Shown in pieces: positions 47,095 to 57,900 of a stretch of DNA of 64,000 bases. The DNA is from Aquarana catesbeiana. Lineage: Eukaryota > Chordata > Amphibia > Anura > Ranidae. Within the stretch, counting starts at the first letter, position 1. Each line of letters opens with the position of its first letter. The position numbers and the translations under genes were made by a program. The notes under the pieces were generated by a model. That model searched no databases. It was not told the DNA's origin and saw only the letters and a list, made by a program, of their open reading frames with translations. Where the stretch lies: assembly GCF_042186555.1 (NCBI RefSeq), contig NC_133327.1, positions 327,075,746 through 327,139,745 of the forward strand, read 5' to 3'.

Positions 47095-47590
47095 GTCTGT
47101 GCAATGCTGTACCCTACGCTAACACTCAACTAGTGTATGGTAGCGTTCAAAACATTCACAATGCAAAGACCAGGATTGTCAGGACAGGAGGGACAATAAT
47201 AGCGGGTGTCACGCCTATATCCGCGCTTGCTGCAGACACGACATCTTTTTTTTTGGGGGGGGGGGGTCGTTGGGTAGGGGTACTCGGGAGGACAAAGAAA
47301 ATGCCTCTCATGCAGCCGACTGCATTTGGTTGGGGATGTGAATGGGGGAAGTACGGGCGCTGCAGAAGTGGTGGGTTCCCAATTAGGATTGGCGAATGCA
47401 GCAGGTAGGGCATTATGGGCACGACGGGCCTGTGTTTGTCTTCTTCTTGGTGGCAGCGGGACATTACTTGTGCTTGCCACCTCACCAGCTTGAACTGCAC
47501 TTATGGGACTCGCCACGTCACCAAGTGTTACTGCAGTGCTGGTTTGACTACGACCGGGGTGTACTAGGCCGCTGGTGCTTGCCAGTTCAC
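47095..47590 (-). pseudogene. piggyBac-type transposase remnant, right arm, catalytic domain deleted
   Basis: Minus-strand codons give the N-terminal linker (TLGDVASPISAVQAGEVAS, RRRQTQARRAHN, NWEPTTSAAPVLPPF). These join directly to the C-terminal segment (RLHERHFLC, then CSKRGYRRDTRYYCPSCPDN). The whole DDE catalytic domain is missing, and so is the acidic N-terminus seen in the left arm, implying two internal deletions. It cannot encode an active enzyme. Confidence 0.85.
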
Positions 47591-48715
47591 CAAAACGCTA
47601 CCAAAAAAACTGTTAGCGATCGCAGGGATCAGGCCTGACTCTGCGAACGCTGCAGTTATGCGTTTAGTGTTTTGTAAGTGACACTGCTGGGGACGCTAGT
47701 ATAGATCTTATCGGATCAGATATTCATCTGTTCAGATACTATACCACTAAGGGAGGTGTACGGTGCGTGCGTGGGTGTTAGCGGTACTGGCGCTAACCTG
47801 ACGCTGCCTGGTGCGACGCAGACCTTATCTGACCCTAAAACCTAAGTTATATCACCGCCGGGCGATCAGGGGGCTAAACCTTTATTTGGTAATAAACGGC
47901 GGGTGCCCTGACACTATAAAAAATAAACGAACTAACCAGCGTCACCCGTAACAGTTATACGTTGATCACTGGTGAAAGGGTTAACTAGAGGGGCAATCAA
48001 GGGGTTAAAACCTTTATTAGATAGTATATGGGGGTCCCTGACGCTATAAAACACTGACGGCGAACCTAAATATTTACCTCCCTAAATAGCGTCACCAGCG
48101 ACACTAATACAGCGATCAGAAAAATGATCACTTAGTGACACTGGTGACGGGGGGTGATCAAAGGGTTAAAACTTTATTAAAGGGGGGTACCCTAGACCTA
48201 AAGGGGGCTAACACTAACTGCCCTACCACACTGTCACAAACAGACACAAATGCAATAATCAGAAAAAAGAAAAAAAAAACAAAACTGCTTGGTGTCAGTG
48301 TGACCGGGGGGGGGGGGGGGGGGGGGGGGTGTAATGTGTGCCTGGCATGTTCTACTGTGTGTGTAGTGTTTGTGCACACATAGCGATGTCTTCTCTCCTC
48401 GGCGCCGGAACGGAAAATACCGAGCCGAGGAGAGATGTCATCACTTCCTCCGCTTCTGTTTACTATGCAGAAGAAGCCGAGGAAGCCTTTCATTCGCCAG
48501 GAGCGATCGTGAGGGGGGAGCCACGAATGAGTGGCCTCCCCCTCACCTCTCATTGCTCCTGACGAGAATCCAACCGCCGCAGGCTCCGGGGGGGGGGGGG
48601 GGGGTCCGATCAGACCCCCCGCCCGCGGGAAGGCAAGGACGTACCTGTAAGTCCTTTTGCCTGCCCGTGCCATTCTGCCAACGTACATCGTCGTGCGGCG
48701 GTCGGCAAGTGGTCA

Positions 48716-48867
48716 ATAAAAACATGGTAACATTTAATTCTTTGTGTGTTATTAGTTTAAGCAGACTGTGATTGTCTATTGTTGTAACTTAGATGAAGAT
48801 CAGATCACCAATTTGTGCAGAAATCCATATCATTCCAAAAGGGTTCACATACTTTTTATTGCAACTG
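48716..48867 (+). mobile_element. Tc1-like terminal repeat, partner of 38798-38945
   Basis: Inverted match to the left terminal repeat. It ends 'tattgcaactg' before TA (48868-48869). It lies directly against the piggyBac right end, so the host element's 5' non-coding region and most of its gene are missing. Confidence 0.75.
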
Positions 48868-48885
48868 TATATATTTTTTTTCCCC

Positions 48886-48968
48886 CATGTCTTATACATT
48901 TTAATCTGTACAAAAATTTTTTTTTTTTTTTTTATCCCATTGGTACCATCAAAGTCCTTCTAATTTAG
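48886..48968 (+). repeat. Left piece of the dispersed repeat split by the LTR
   Basis: 'catgtcttatacattttaatctg' to 'cttctaatttag' matches the reverse of 36165-36255. The family resumes at 50114 beyond the LTR. Confidence 0.75.
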
Positions 48969-48972
48969 TATG

Positions 48973-50113
48973 TGCAGCACCCTCTAGGTTGCTAAAGTAA
49001 ATATATAAGTTGTTTTGCAGAGTAGGTAAATTTAGCCAGGCCTGTTTGTTTTGATCTGGGCTGGGAGTGGCTCAGGGTAGTGCTGGGTGGCTCACGGGAA
49101 GCATCACCAGGACCTCCTACTTCTTTTCAAAACATTCTGGTGTTTTCTGAAAGGAGGTGGAGAGGGGAGGTAGAGCTGTCTGGGGTATTTTGAGGAGCCC
49201 TGACCAATGCCCAGTCTGGTTTAGCAGGGGCCAGGCCTCCTTAAATACCTTAGGTCAGCCCAGCGGAGAGAGGAGTTGTTCAGGTGGAAGTTGGAGATGG
49301 AGTGTTAGGCTGTCAGTGGCCGTTGAGGGAGCTCCCTTGTTGGGATGACCTTGGGCCTAGGCTTGGGTGCAGACGAGACCCTCCTACAACACATATAGGT
49401 GTCCTGGCCAGGAGGAGCAAGGAGAGGACAGTGGGAGAGAGCACTGACAGGCAAGTCTCCAAGGAGGAACAACAGGTCGCAGCCAGGAGAGCTGGTGAGT
49501 GAAGCACAGTTGAGAGGACTGGGAGACACGCCTGAGAGGACTAGGAGATTGCAGTCTGAGATGGGTGCAGAACCAGGTGAGAGAACTGTGGAACCATGGG
49601 CAGTGGAGAGAGCTAGCTGCAGCCATGAGGGCTGACGATGTGGCAATGGGCTCAGTAGCCACGTAGACAGCTAGCACTAAAAGAACTACCTTATTTTTGT
49701 TGCTACACTAAAAAGGGGCCTATGGTCCCTGCCTGCAAAAGGCATCTACTTCAGGCCTGGTTGAGTCAGTTCTGGCCTACAAATCAGCGCTAGCTGGTCC
49801 TGGAAGAGCGAGATCAATTGTCACGTGAAGTGCTGGAGGTATTGAGTAATAGTCAGCAAGCAAGTGTTGTGCTGGAGGGAAGACTGGAGTGTATATACAG
49901 AGAGTGTATATAGTTTGTCCCATGTAAATTTTCTTTAATCAACTGGGCATCCCATATACCCTTACCCTATCAAAGTTAATTCCCCTCAATAAAAATACAA
50001 AACAAGTGCATGCACTGTTTTTTGTCTAAGAGTGACTGAAAATCGCGTGACTGGCTGGATGGGGTGACAGGTTGACTACAATACTCAGCAGCGTTCACGA
50101 GGGTACCGTTACA
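48973..50113 (+). mobile_element. Solo LTR, about 1.14 kb, 4-bp target duplication TATG
   Basis: It begins TGCAGCACCCTCTAGG and ends GGTACCGTTACA (TG...CA). TATG occurs at 48969-48972 and again at 50114-50117. The related repeat at 36 kb has a single TATG at the same place. A TTAAATA-like box (near 49240) and AATAAA (near 49988) suggest plus orientation. No internal retroelement genes or second LTR are seen. A Ty3/Gypsy or ERV origin cannot be told apart from the LTR alone. Short open frames inside are not supported as genes. Confidence 0.8.
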
Positions 50114-50117
50114 TATG

Positions 50118-51191
50118 TTAGGGTTTTTTGTGTAGTCTAATTTGCAGAATGAGGTCTTGGACACTCAGTGTCCATTATTTGAGGGCTCTCCATTGAGATC
50201 CTCCTCCCATACGCCTTTTTTCTATCCCTGTCTTAGGGCACCTTAAAGTAGAACTAAAAGGCAATTTTTTGCCATCGGTGTCCTTCACTTCATGTCCCAT
50301 TGCCAAACAGGAAGGGAGAGGAAATTTCTGGAAATTAAGGGTATTCCTTGGGGACCCCAGGACCCCCCCCCCGGTCACCAAAAACAGTGTCCCCATTGAA
50401 AGATTTCCCCTCCAATAATTTTCTGGGGACAACCCAAAATTTGGCTTTTTTTTTTTCTTTCAAAAGGAGAACGGTAAAACAGGACAAATAGAGAGGGTGA
50501 ATCTGCTTAACCGGGGCACAGACAGCAACATAAAAAAAAAAAACCTGACAGGTGTTCTAATCCTTCTCCACTCTATCCAAAATGAAGAAAAAAAAAAGTT
50601 TTTCCTTTAGTTATACTTTAATTCTAGATGGAGGAGCAACAGAGACACCTTTGGACTGCAGCATTGTCAGTCTGGGGGAGGGTAGTGTTAGATGTACTAG
50701 CAAATTTAGATTGCCTAACAAATTGAAGCTAAACTCCAACTAAAACTTTCTAAGCAGTTACAGTAGCATTTTTTTTTTTTATCTTGGGATAAAAGTTTTT
50801 TCCCATAAATTAACAAAATGCTAAATGTTGTAAGCACCCCTGTCGATGTTAAATGATTTGTCTCAACCCCCAAATTGCTACTTTTGCTGAACAATTTGCT
50901 TGGCAAAGTTAAAAAATAACAGACTTACTGGCTGGAACACCAATAAAAGAAAAAAGCCTAATAAAAAAGAAAAATGAATGCAGCAAACACATATAAGAAT
51001 TGTTAGCTGAAATATAAAACATTTTTTGTCTTGGGGTTTAATATAATTTTAAGCTTAGGGCACTCTGGCAGTAGTGTATTTTTTTATAAAAATTGGGTAT
51101 GCAACAAAACATTATCATTCATTATAAAATTTAGAAGCCGATTTTAATCTAGGTCATGGCTATGACCCCCTCCATACTGAGCACTGAAAAG
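50118..51191. other. Unassigned stretch, presumed intron
   Basis: The first few tens of bases continue the split repeat. The rest shows no supported feature apart from short A/T runs. Confidence 0.4.
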
Positions 51192-51193
51192 TA

Positions 51194-51664
51194 CCGTATT
51201 TTTCAGACTATAAGACGCACTTTTTTCCCCCAGAAATATGGGGGAAAATGTCCCTGCGTCTTATGGTGCAAATATATGACAGGCACCGCCCCCCCCGCTG
51301 GCACCGCCCCCTGCCACCGCTCGCATCACCTCTACCACCGGAAGAGAGGCAGGAGAGCGGTGGACAGACTTCCAAACCCCCCCCTTCGTCGCCGTGCGAT
51401 CTTCCGGCTGGTTCCTGCGACAGAAAGTAGAGCATTTGGCCGCTTGGGCTGCTCTTCTGTTAGATGGAAGGGAATCAGGCAAGGCTGCGTTTGTGGCAAT
51501 GGTCACTCTGCATTTTCTATGGCAATGGTCACTCTGCATTTCATGGGCACTGGAAATTTTTTTAGTACACCATTTGGTTCAGAATATTTTTTTTCCTTGT
51601 ATTGCTCCTCTAAAACCTATGTGCGTCTTATGGGCAGGTGTGTCTTATGGAGCGAAAAATACAG
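51194..51664. mobile_element. TA-flanked TIR element, 'ccgtatttttcagactataa' family
   Basis: CCGTATTTTTCAGACTATAA begins the element after TA. The right side carries 'gtgcgtcttatgggcagg' and 'gcgaaaaatacagca', a decayed inverted end. Structure and spacing parallel the 42663 element, of which it seems a divergent relative. Non-coding. Confidence 0.65.
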
Positions 51665-51771
51665 CATATCAAATTAAAAGAACAGCATATATTTTGGGAA
51701 AAGGAAGACAATGATGTTGCTCTAAGTGCACAAAAATGTAATTGAACTTTTTTAAAATGAAAAAAAAAAAC

Positions 51772-51775
<4 letters not shown>

Positions 51776-51816
<41 letters not shown>

Positions 51817-51817
51817 T
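51776..51817. repeat. (AAT)n microsatellite
   Basis: About 12 AAT units following a short AT run. Confidence 0.95.
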
Positions 51818-51868
51818 CTTGAAAAAACTAACAAACAAGAAAACACAAACACGTGGGAATTCCAATAC

Positions 51869-51994
51869 CTCCATCATCAGAATGATCATCAGAAGCCCAC
51901 CATGGAAGTGTATCTTTTTTCTTGGTTCTTTTCACGATGGGCTTTCCAAGATTTTCAAGTACCATTGACTTTTTATTACTGTCAAACGAATCAT
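51869..51994 (-). CDS. Candidate internal exon of the unrecognised minus-strand gene (most upstream of three)
   Basis: A good acceptor (TTAGTCTGTTTCAG) precedes 126 nt of open frame ending at donor GGAG|GTATTG. The phase is 1-1, as in the other two exons. The product reads DSFDSNKKSMVLENLGKPIV, then a basic RTKKK block and LPWWASDDHSDDG. The dense Asp/Ser end resembles that of the 11249 exon. An alternative acceptor 10 nt upstream (CTTTTAG, exon to 52004) would give phase 0. The protein is not recognised. A single TA-rich intron of about 40 kb would link it to the next candidate, or exons between were missed. Confidence 0.55.
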
Positions 51995-52080
51995 CTGAAA
52001 CAGACTAAAAGGAAATTGCATGCTTTAAAAGAACTAGTCTGCAACTTCTTAGCAGTAGCAAACTAAGAAAGCACAATTAA

Positions 52081-52555
52081 AGTGATTGTAAAGTCTAGTT
52101 TTTTTTTTTTAAATAACAAACATGTTATACTTACCTGCTCTGCAGTAGATTTGCACAGAGCAGCCCGAATCCTCCTCTTCGGCTCTCCTGGCCCCTCCCT
52201 CCTGTCGAGTGCCCCCACAGAAAGCAGCTTGCTATGGGGGCACCCAAGCCGAGTCACAGCTCCCTGTGTCCATTCAGACACGGAGCCCCGACCTGGCCCT
52301 CTCTCCACGATTGGCTAACTGACTCTGATTGACAGCGGTGGGAGCCAATGGCACAGCTGTTGTGTCTCAGCCAATCAGGAGGAAAGTCCCGGATGGCCGA
52401 GGGAATTGTGGAAATCGCTGGACAGAGAGGGGGCTTCGGTAAATATTGGGGGGGGGGGTGCTTGGGCGGCTTCCACAGATGGAAGGCTTTTTATCTTAAT
52501 GCATAGAATGCATTAAGATGAAAAAAAAAACAAACATTTTGCCTTTATAACTCCT
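52081..52555 (+). mobile_element. TTAA-flanked element family A
   Basis: TTAA at 52077-52080 and 52556-52559. It starts AGTGATTGTAAAGTC and contains 'gcttgctatgggggcac' and the 'cttaatgcatagaatgcatt' palindrome shared with the other copies. Non-coding. Confidence 0.75.
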
Positions 52556-52559
52556 TTAA

Positions 52560-53175
52560 ATATGGGGTTAATGTGAAATATCAGTAAAAGTATGTGTTCC
52601 CCTTAGTGTCAGCTAGCTATCTATCCATCTTTTCGGCATTTTAAATAAAGTGTGGAAGGGCTAGAACTTGTTAGGTGGGAAGACTTCCTCTTTTTTTTTT
52701 TTATCCAGCCAGGTGGGACATTCGTCTTTTCGGGTGGACGTCATCCCAGAACCCGCCCCACAGGCCGCGCTACGGCATGATCTGTCACCTGCTGTGCCCA
52801 CCGGACACAACAGGTAACTTAGTGTACCGGCCGCTGCTGGTACCATGTGATCACTGTGACCAATCACAGCAGATCCCATGACAATGGTACACAATGAATG
52901 GCTTTGATTCATGCCAATTCATTGTGTACATCTCTGCGATTCTACACAGTGATCACATGGTACAGACAGGGCCAATCACAGCCCATCTGTACCAAGTGAT
53001 TAGCTGTGGCCAATCACAGCTAACCGCAATAGTAAACACTGAATGAATCCATTTAATTCAGTAAAAATGGTGAAATTTACTGGTATAAGCAATCATAATG
53101 TGCAAAATTGAAAAAAGGGGTCATTTGGGGGATATTTGTACTGTCTTGGTGTATTCCGGCTTCAAGAAATAAGAG
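52560..53175. other. Repeat-like stretch
   Basis: Repeated 'gtgatcac' and 'ccaatcacagc' phrases recall the interior of the TTAACCACTT repeats (1750-2000; 27060-27190), but no ends are visible. No gene. Confidence 0.4.
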
Positions 53176-54609
53176 CCATTAATGTCTAAACCTCTGGCAA
53201 CAAAAGTGAATATACCCAAGTGAAAATGTCCAAATAGGGCCCAAAAGGTGTCAATATTTTGTGTGGCCACCATTATTTTCCAGCACTGCTTTAATCCTCT
53301 TGGGCATAGCAGCGTTCACCAGAGCTTCACAGGTTGCCACTGGAGTCCTCTTCCACGATGACATCACAGAGCTGGCGGATGTTAGAGACCTTGCGCTCTT
53401 CCACCTTCCGTTTGAGGATGCCCCACAGATGTTCAATAAGGCTTAGGTCTGGAGACATGCTCGGCCAGTCCATCACCTTTACCCTCAGCTTCTTTAGCAA
53501 GGCAGTGGTCGTCTTGGAGGTGTATTTGGGGTTGTTATGTTGGAATACTGCCCTATGGCCCACTCTTTGAAGGGAGGAGATCATGCTCTGCTTCAGTATG
53601 TCGCACTACATGTTGGCATTCATGGTTCCCTCAATGAACTGTAGCTCCCCAGGGCTGGCAGCACTTATGGAGACCCAGACCATGACACTTCCACCACCAT
53701 GCTTGACTGTACGCAAGACACACTTGCCTTTGTAATCCTCACCTGGTTGCCGCCACACACACACACTTGACACCATCTGAACCAAAAAAGTTCATCTTGG
53801 TCTCACCAGACCATAGGACATGGTTCCAGTAATCCATGTTCTTAGTCTGCTTGTCTTCAGCAAACTGTGGGCTTTCTTGTGTATCATCTTTAGAAGAGGC
53901 TTCCTTCTGGGACGACAGCCATGCAGACCAATTTGATGCAGTGTGCGGCGTATGGTATGAGCACTGACAGGCTGATCCCCCACCCCTTCAACCTCTGCAG
54001 CAATGCTGGCAGCACTCATATGTCCATTTCCCAAAGACAACCTTTGGATATGACGCTGAGCATGTGCACTCAACTTCTTTAGTCGACCATGGAGAGGCCT
54101 GTTCTGAGTGTAACTTGTCCTGTTAAACCACTGTATGGTCTTGGCCACCGTGCTGCAGCTCAGTTTCAGGGTCCTGGCAATATTCTCATAGCCTAGGCCA
54201 TCTTTATGTAGAGCAACAATTCTTTTTTTCCGATTCTCAGAGTTCTTCGCCATGAGGTGCCATGTTGAACTTCCAGTGACCAGTATGAGAGAGAGAGCGA
54301 TAACACCAAATTTAACACACCTGCTCCCCATTCACACCTGAGACCCTGTAACACTGAGTGACATGACACCGGGGAGGGAAAATGGCCAATTGGGCCCAAT
54401 TTGGACATTTTTACTTAGGGGTGTACGCACTTTTGTTGCCAGCGTTTTAGACATTAATGGCTGTGTGTTGAGTTATTTTAAGGGGACAGCAAATTTACAC
54501 TGTTGTACAAGCTGTACACTCACTACTTTACATTGTAGCAAAGTGTAATTTCTTCAGTGTTGTCACATGAAAAGAGAATAAAATATTTACAGAAAATGTG
54601 AGGGGTGTG
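53176..54609 (-). mobile_element. Tc1-like transposon, copy E (defective)
   Basis: The terminal segments are inverted ('aagtgaaaatgtccaaat' near 53218 with 'atttggacatttttactta' near 54400; 'taatgtctaaa' with 'tttagacatta'). Its 5' side extends through 'cacatgaaaagagaataaaa' to 'aatgtgaggggtgtg' at 54609, where the CA-rich minisatellite begins. The related copy F ends intact at 60570, showing that about 20 bp of the terminus is missing here. Confidence 0.88.
53251..54253 (-). pseudogene. Tc1 transposase remnant (copy E)
   Basis: ATG at 54253 is followed by a helix-turn-helix (GYENIARTLKLSCSTVAKTI), a linker and RPRRKPLLKMIHKKAHS. A frame break then turns the sequence into SLLKTSRLRTW and a stop near 53794. 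Later frames hold TVKHGGGSVMVW, FQHNNPKYTS and LSLIEHLWGILKRKV, ending MPKRIKAVLENNGGHTKY near 53251. The second catalytic motif has lost its Asp (usual QHDNDPKH). Confidence 0.85.
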
Positions 54610-54677
54610 AGACAGACACACACACACACACACACCCCCCATATAGTTTGTGGACACACACCCCATAGTTTGTGGAC

Positions 54678-54715
<38 letters not shown>

Positions 54716-54723
54716 CAGTTTGT

Positions 54724-54762
<39 letters not shown>

Positions 54763-54847
54763 AGTTTGTGGACACACACACACACACACACCAGTTTGTG
54801 GACACACACACACACACCAGTTTGTGGACACACACACACCAGTTTGT

Positions 54848-54882
<35 letters not shown>

Positions 54883-56165
54883 AGTTTGTGGACACACACA
54901 CACACACCAGTTTGTGGACACACACACACACACACACACACCAGTTTGTGGACACACACACACACACACACACACACCAGTTTGTGGACACACACACACA
55001 CACACACACCAGTTTGTGGACACACACACACACACACCAGTTTGTGGACACACACACACACACACCAGTTTGTGGACACACACACACACACCAGTTTGTG
55101 GACACACACACACACACACCAGTTTGTGGACACACACACACACACCAGTTTGTGGACACACACACACACACCAGTTTGTGGACACACACACACACACCAG
55201 TTTGTGGACACACACACACACACCAGTTTGTGGACACACACACACACACACACCAGTTTGTGGACACACACACACACACCAGTTTGTGGACACACACACA
55301 CACACACACACCAGTTTGTGGACACACACACACACACCAGTTTGTGGACACACACACGCCAGTTTGTGGACACACACACACACACCAGTTTGTGGACACA
55401 CACACACACACACACGCCAGTTTGTGGACACACACACACACACGCCAGTTTGTGGACACACACACACACACACCAGTTTATGGACACACACACACCAGTT
55501 TATGGACACACACACACACACACACACACACCAGTTTGTGGGGACACACACACACCAGTTTGTGGGGACACACACACACCAGTTTGTGGGGACACACACA
55601 CACACCAGTTTGTGGGGACACACACACACACCAGTTTGTGGGGACACACACACACACACCAGTTTGTGGGGACACACACACACACCAGTTTGTGGGGACA
55701 CACACACACACACACCAGTTTGTGGGGACACACACACACACACACCAGTTTGTGGGGACACACACACACACACCAGTTTGTGGGGACACACACACACCAG
55801 TTTGTGGGGACACACACACACACACACACACACACCAGTTTGTGGACACACACACACCAGTTTGTGGACACACACACACCAGTTTGTGGACACACACACA
55901 CACCAGTTTGTGGACACACACACACACACCAGTTTGTGGACACACACACACACACGCCAGTTTGTGGACACACACACACACACGCCAGTTTGTGGACACA
56001 CACACACACACGCCAGTTTGTGGACACACACACACACACACCAGTTTATGGACACACACACACACACACCAGTTTATGGACACACACACACACACGCCAG
56101 TTTGTGGACACACACACACACACACACACACACCAGTTTATGGACACACACACACACCAGTTTAT

Positions 56166-56198
<33 letters not shown>

Positions 56199-56400
56199 AG
56201 TTTGTGGGGACACACACCAGTTTGTGGGGACACACACACACCAGTTTGTGGGGACACACACACACCAGTTTGTGGACACACACACACACCAGTTTGTGGG
56301 GACACACACACACACCAGTTTGTGGGGACACACACACACCAGTTTGTGGGGACACACACACACACCAGTTTGTGGGGACACACACACACACCAGTTTGTG

Positions 56401-56431
<31 letters not shown>

Positions 56432-56440
56432 CAGTTTGTG

Positions 56441-56471
<31 letters not shown>

Positions 56472-56635
56472 CAGTTTGTGGACACACACACACCAGTTTG
56501 TGGACACACACACACACACACACACACCAGTTTGTGGACACACACACACACACACACACACACACCAGTTTGTGGACACACACACACACACACACACCAG
56601 TTTATGGACACACACACACACACACAGCAGTTTAT

Positions 56636-56674
<39 letters not shown>

Positions 56675-56831
56675 AGTTTGTGGACACACACACACCAGTT
56701 TGTGGACACACACACACACCAGTTTGTGGACACACACACACACACACCAGTTTGTGGACACACACACACACACCAGTTTGTGGACACACACACACACACC
56801 AGTTTGTGGACACACACACACACCAGTTTGT

Positions 56832-56862
<31 letters not shown>

Positions 56863-56935
56863 GCAGTTTATGGACACACACACACACACACACCAGTTTG
56901 TGGGGACACACACACACACACACACCAGTTTGTGG
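54610..56935. repeat. CA-rich minisatellite, CCAGTTTGTGGA plus variable (CA)n, about 2.3 kb
   Basis: Some 85-90 units of (CA)n-CCAGTTTGTGGA repeat with variants: GCCAG, TTTATGG and TTTGTGGGGA. The GTGGGGA variant clusters in two blocks, 55530-55830 and 56200-56460, each preceded by a pair of TTTATGG units, which indicates higher-order duplication. Long open frames on both strands (His-Thr or Cys-Val runs) result from the repeat and are not genes. Confidence 0.97.
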
Positions 56936-57074
56936 ACTCCAACTTTCCTACAGACAAAATAAAACACTGATTTGGTTATGTTCACCAAAGAAATGTAGCA
57001 AAATACAGTTTGGCCTAAATTTATGAAGATAATTTATTTGCAAAATTTTACAACTGAAACCCAGTGGTGATTAA

Positions 57075-57663
57075 AGCGTTTGTTAACCCAGCTTTTCATG
57101 TTGTGTAATGTGGCTCCCTGTAACATCTGCAATACCTGGCTGATCCTGCCTGGCTATGCCCTCCCACCTGTAAACTGCCCACGATAATCCTGACACCGTG
57201 GTCCGTTTATGTGCCTCCGCTATCCGCAGCCCTGCCCTCCTGTGTCTGTATCCCCTCTGTCCTCCTCCACCCTGTCTTCCCTTGCCTGTCTGCGTGCGTT
57301 TGCCCCCCCCCCACTGCTCCCATATTTTGTATAAAAATCATCCTATCCACGCTGTAATATACCAAAAAGTGTACCCGTGTGATGTAAAAAAAAAAAATAT
57401 GCTTATCTGTATTCATATCAGCGTAGCTCCCAGCGATCAGCTGACGCTCGGCTCTCTCCTCCCCAGCTGACGTCAGCAGGAGTGCTCGGCCCCGCCCACT
57501 GGAACTGTGAGCCGGAAAGTGAAGAGAGCCAAAGAGTCAGCTGATTGCTGGGAACCGCGCTGATATAGATAAGCATATTTTTTACATAACACAGGCACAG
57601 GGACATTTATTGGTATATTACAGTGCGGATGAGATTTTTTTTATGAGTGGGTTAACAACCACT
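57075..57663. mobile_element. TTAA-flanked non-autonomous element
   Basis: AGCGTTTGTTAACCCA and the inverted TGGGTTAACAACCACT lie inside TTAA at 57071-57074 and 57664-57667. The interior pairs at 'cgtagctcccagcgatcagctg' with 'cagctgattgctgggaacc'. Non-coding. Confidence 0.75.
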
Positions 57664-57667
57664 TTAA

Positions 57668-57900
57668 GTACAACCAAAATAAATCTCTATTTGTGTGCAA
57701 AGAAAATGATAAAAATGTCATATTAGGTACAGTGTTGTGTGACTGTGTAACTGTCATTCAAATGCCACAGCGGCAAAAGCTGAAAACTGGCCTGGCCAGG
57801 AAGAGTGGTTACCAACTTTTGCAGTGGAAGAACACTGCACACGGAGACTTGCCATGTCGATTGGAAGAAAAATGGACAACAGATGCCACCTAATGGTGAC
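57668..57900 (+). repeat. Diverged piece of a TTAACCACTT-type repeat
   Basis: 'aataaatctctatttgtgtg', 'aggtacagtgttgtgtgact' and 'actggcctggccaggaag' parallel the right end of the repeat at 26150-26260. No terminus is visible. Confidence 0.5.

Larger units (their letters stand above)
39105..48712. mobile_element. 9.6-kb inverted composite of two piggyBac-type arms
   Basis: The left end CCACTTGCCGACCGCC follows TTAA (39101-39104). The right end (GGCGGTCGGCAAGTGG) precedes TCAA. Arms match in inverted orientation at three levels. The ends and 5' non-coding region are 39105-40330 with about 47600-48712. The transposase-to-3' region is 42060-43935 with 46290-47340. The inner pair, 44212-44790 with 44800-45370, has its centre near 44795. 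Arm-specific segments are 43936-44210 and 45371-46289. It may be one giant palindromic element or two oppositely oriented insertions. Confidence 0.7.

Noticed and set aside
39101..48716. Simple TTAA target duplication around the whole piggyBac composite
   Set aside because: The right flank TCAA is the normal sequence of the Tc1-like terminal repeat, so a plain insertion with duplicated TTAA is not shown.
49157..49680. Overlapping open frames within the LTR
   Set aside because: They lie on both strands, are short and have no recognisable domain; solo LTRs do not usually encode proteins.
54523..57026. Very long open frames (up to about 790 codons) on both strands
   Set aside because: They consist wholly of His-Thr or Cys-Val repeats from the CA-rich minisatellite.
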